DNA of 37,391 nt from Nostoc sp. JL34 (lineage in GTDB: Bacteria > Cyanobacteriota > Cyanobacteriia > Cyanobacteriales > Nostocaceae), in assembly GCF_017114945.1 (NCBI RefSeq), contig NZ_JABXKQ010000029.1, positions 1 to 37,391 on the forward strand, written 5' to 3'. This document shows, piece after piece, positions 35,932 to 37,391 of this stretch. The notes below the pieces were generated by a model that had not been told where the DNA came from, searched no databases, and saw only the letters and a list, made by a program, of their open reading frames with translations. The position numbers were made by a program, and so were the translations under genes. Every line of letters begins with the position of its first letter. The stretch's first letter is position 1.

Positions 35932-36048
35932 TTGCAAAAATGAGCTTACCCTTTCTTTAACCTTGTTTTATCTAAAAACTTCACCTTACTGATAGCTTTA
36001 AGGTTGCAATGGGTACATTAAATATGTACCTTATAACAGTATGCTGAT

Positions 36049-36417
36049 ATGCCTACCCAAGATACAACACGCCGTTTGCGCCCTCAATTAATTAGTGAAG
36101 ATGTTAATTCATGGCACGGCTTACAAACGATCGCCAGTTATCAAACAACCCGTGCTGATGCCTCTGCTACCAACTTACAGCAAGCTTATCAAGCTATGTT
36201 GAGTTTTCAACAAGCCAAAACCGAAAAACTAGCTTTATACCGGGCTGCTGCTGATGCTGCGCGATTAGCAGAATGGGAATTTCACAATGCGGTATTAGGG
36301 ATGAAAGAAGTTGTGCGCGGACAATATGGATTAGATAGCGATCAAGCCCAAGCAGTTGGACTAAAGAAAAAATCAGAGTACAAGCGTCCCAGCCGCAAAA
36401 AGTTAGTCGCATCATGA
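36049..36417 (+). CDS. Uncharacterised cyanobacterial protein, helical
   Basis: A 122-residue protein with no family I can name. It appears mostly alpha-helical: a Gln/Ala-rich stretch at about 40-85 (TNLQQAYQAMLSFQQAKTEKLALYRAAADAARLAEWEFHNAV) has coiled-coil character, followed by a charged segment (MKEVVRGQYGLDSDQAQAVGLKKKSEYKRPSRKK) ending in a Lys/Arg cluster that could contact nucleic acid. There is no signal peptide or membrane helix. Codon use and composition resemble the surrounding genes. The ATG follows an AT-rich leader after the second 21-bp array. The helical, soluble character is visible; function is unknown. Confidence 0.65.
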   Translation: MPTQDTTRRLRPQLISEDVNSWHGLQTIASYQTTRADASATNLQQAYQAMLSFQQAKTEKLALYRAAADAARLAEWEFHNAVLGMKEVVRGQYGLDSDQAQAVGLKKKSEYKRPSRKKLVAS

Positions 36418-36463
36418 GTTAGGAAAAATTAACACATTCGACATGGGCGATCGCTCTACATAT

Positions 36464-36913
36464 TTATATACATAACCAAGACAGCTTGATGCTTCGAGTT
36501 TGACCAAGGTTTTCTGTCCAATAGTGCGTAGGCATAGCCCGTCCTAGACATTGCATTAAAATGAACTCATGGCGAGTACCAGCAATGGTAAAAGTATTTT
36601 GTTGCACAAGTTCTGAGCTTGTTTCTTTAAGATAGATCACCACTTGACGCATCTGCTTTTGGGGAAAGCGACGATACACTCGCAAGCGATAGTCAATCAT
36701 GCGAAATGGAATATTAGCATCGGGTTGAGTCTGAAACTCTAGGTGAAGCACTACTTCTGCCGATTCTAATAAAATTAGTGCATCGGCTCGAATAGCTTCT
36801 AACGAGAGTTCAGAAGGACTTAACTCAGTCAGGGAAATGGGTTCTCCTAGCAGCCAGGTGGCAAAATCGGTGAAAAAGTTTTCGGCGAGGAATTTGCAGA
36901 TGTTATCAAACAT
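36464..36913 (-). pseudogene. Rpn-family (PD-(D/E)XK) nuclease, 3'-truncated
   Basis: The first about 113 residues match the cyanobacterial Rpn/DUF4351-type recombination-promoting nuclease family: MFDNICKFLAENF, IRADALILL with the catalytic Asp, VVLHLEFQTQ with the Glu/Gln pair, and RMIDYRLRVYRRFP. After RHEF the protein continues with ILMQCLGRAMPTHYW, which is simply the translation of a dispersed repeat (36525-36554). It ends at 149 residues, where full members run to roughly 250-300. The C-terminal half is gone, so the gene was probably inactivated by recombination at the repeat, although a short protein could still be made. Confidence 0.7.
36525..36554. repeat. TGCGTAGGCATAGCCC-type dispersed repeat at the Rpn break point
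   Basis: A relative of 21891-21920, with a few mismatches. It marks the exact point where homology of the Rpn gene stops. Confidence 0.65.
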
Positions 36914-37071
36914 CCAAAAACGCTAGCACTCCAAAACTTCAAACTGAGTCATAGTCACAAAAAAACCATCTTTAATGACACAAAAATTGAAATTTTGAAA
37001 GAGCGATCGCCTAATTCAAAATCTGTGCTTAATCCAGCACAAAACCTGGTAATACATCTAAATATGATCTG

Positions 37072-37391
37072 ATGCTAACTATTATTGGTTGTGGAAATCT
37101 CAATCGCAGTGACGACGCAGTAGGCGTAATCATCGCCCAACGCTTACAGAAATATCTAGCTGAAAACCCTCATCCTCATGTGCGAGTTTATGACTGTGGC
37201 ACCGCAGGTATGGAAGTAATGTTTCAGGCAAGAGGTAGTCAACAATTAGTTATTATTGATGCAAGTTCAACAGGTTCTGAAGCGGGTGCTGTGTTTAAAG
37301 TTCCAGGAAAAGAACTGGAAGCAATGCCCGAACCTAGTTATAACTTGCACGATTTTCGTTGGGATAATGCTTTAGCCGCCGGACGGAAAAT
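37072..37391 (+). CDS. Hydrogenase maturation protease (M52/HybD family), 5' part only
   Basis: A gene that starts at ATG 37072 and runs off the right edge; 106 codons are present. The family opening is clear: IIGCGNLNRSDDAVGV (residues 4-19) with the G-x-G-N and D-D metal-site pattern, then DCGTAGMEVM, IIDASS with Asp63 and NLHDF with His93. The D15/D63/His93 trio matches the Ni-sensing residues of HybD-type endopeptidases (Glu16, Asp62, His93). Such proteases trim the C-terminus of the NiFe-hydrogenase large subunit after nickel insertion. No hydrogenase gene is in view. HupW or HoxW are candidates but cannot be told apart from this piece. Confidence 0.82.
   Translation, partial: MLTIIGCGNLNRSDDAVGVIIAQRLQKYLAENPHPHVRVYDCGTAGMEVMFQARGSQQLVIIDASSTGSEAGAVFKVPGKELEAMPEPSYNLHDFRWDNALAAGRK

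Overview
The window is chromosomal DNA from a filamentous, heterocyst-forming cyanobacterium of the Nostoc/Anabaena group. The evidence is the HIP1 octamer (GCGATCGC), which is scattered throughout, the heptamer tandem repeats and palindromic repeats between genes, and above all a complete heterocyst glycolipid (HGL) island.

Left flank (1-3.4 kb): a Uma2-family protein, a response regulator that I recognise as RpaA on the minus strand (with a perfect 28-bp palindrome as candidate terminator), a YheT-type alpha/beta hydrolase, and an easily missed 55-residue membrane protein gene on the minus strand.

HGL island (3.9-32.3 kb): hetI (Sfp-type phosphopantetheinyl transferase, plus strand) converges on a minus-strand run read right to left: hglE (KS-AT-ACP-ACP-half KR), hglD (KR catalytic half plus hotdog dehydratase), hglC (KS-CLF-AT), a PfaD-type enoyl reductase (probably hglA), hglB (ACP-thioester reductase) and a HetN-type ketoreductase. 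Together these are a PUFA-synthase-like line: HetI arms the ACPs, HglE/D/C/A build and reduce a long chain, and HglB releases it reductively. A 1.8-kb non-coding spacer rich in palindromes separates hglE from a divergent plus-strand run: hgdB and hgdC (DevBC-like exporter parts with no ATPase gene beside them), hgdA (epimerase), two GT2-type glycosyltransferases flanking a secreted DUF2141 protein, and a GT4 glycosyltransferase that is probably HglT. This half supplies sugar addition and export of the glycolipid.

Right flank (32.3-37.4 kb): an accessory, decaying region. It holds two related 21-bp minisatellites, a NarL-type response regulator, its sensor kinase interrupted by two compensating indels around the phospho-acceptor histidine, a short RTX-repeat ORF, an uncharacterised 122-residue protein, a truncated Rpn-family nuclease and the start of a hydrogenase maturation protease that runs off the window.

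Most notable: the HetN-type protein lacks the RGSGR patterning motif; the kinase lesion brackets exactly the H-box; one ketoreductase domain is split over two genes; a helical module recurs in HglE and HglC; and the 21-bp repeats keep a heptapeptide reading frame. Assignments rest on motifs read by eye; no database search was possible.
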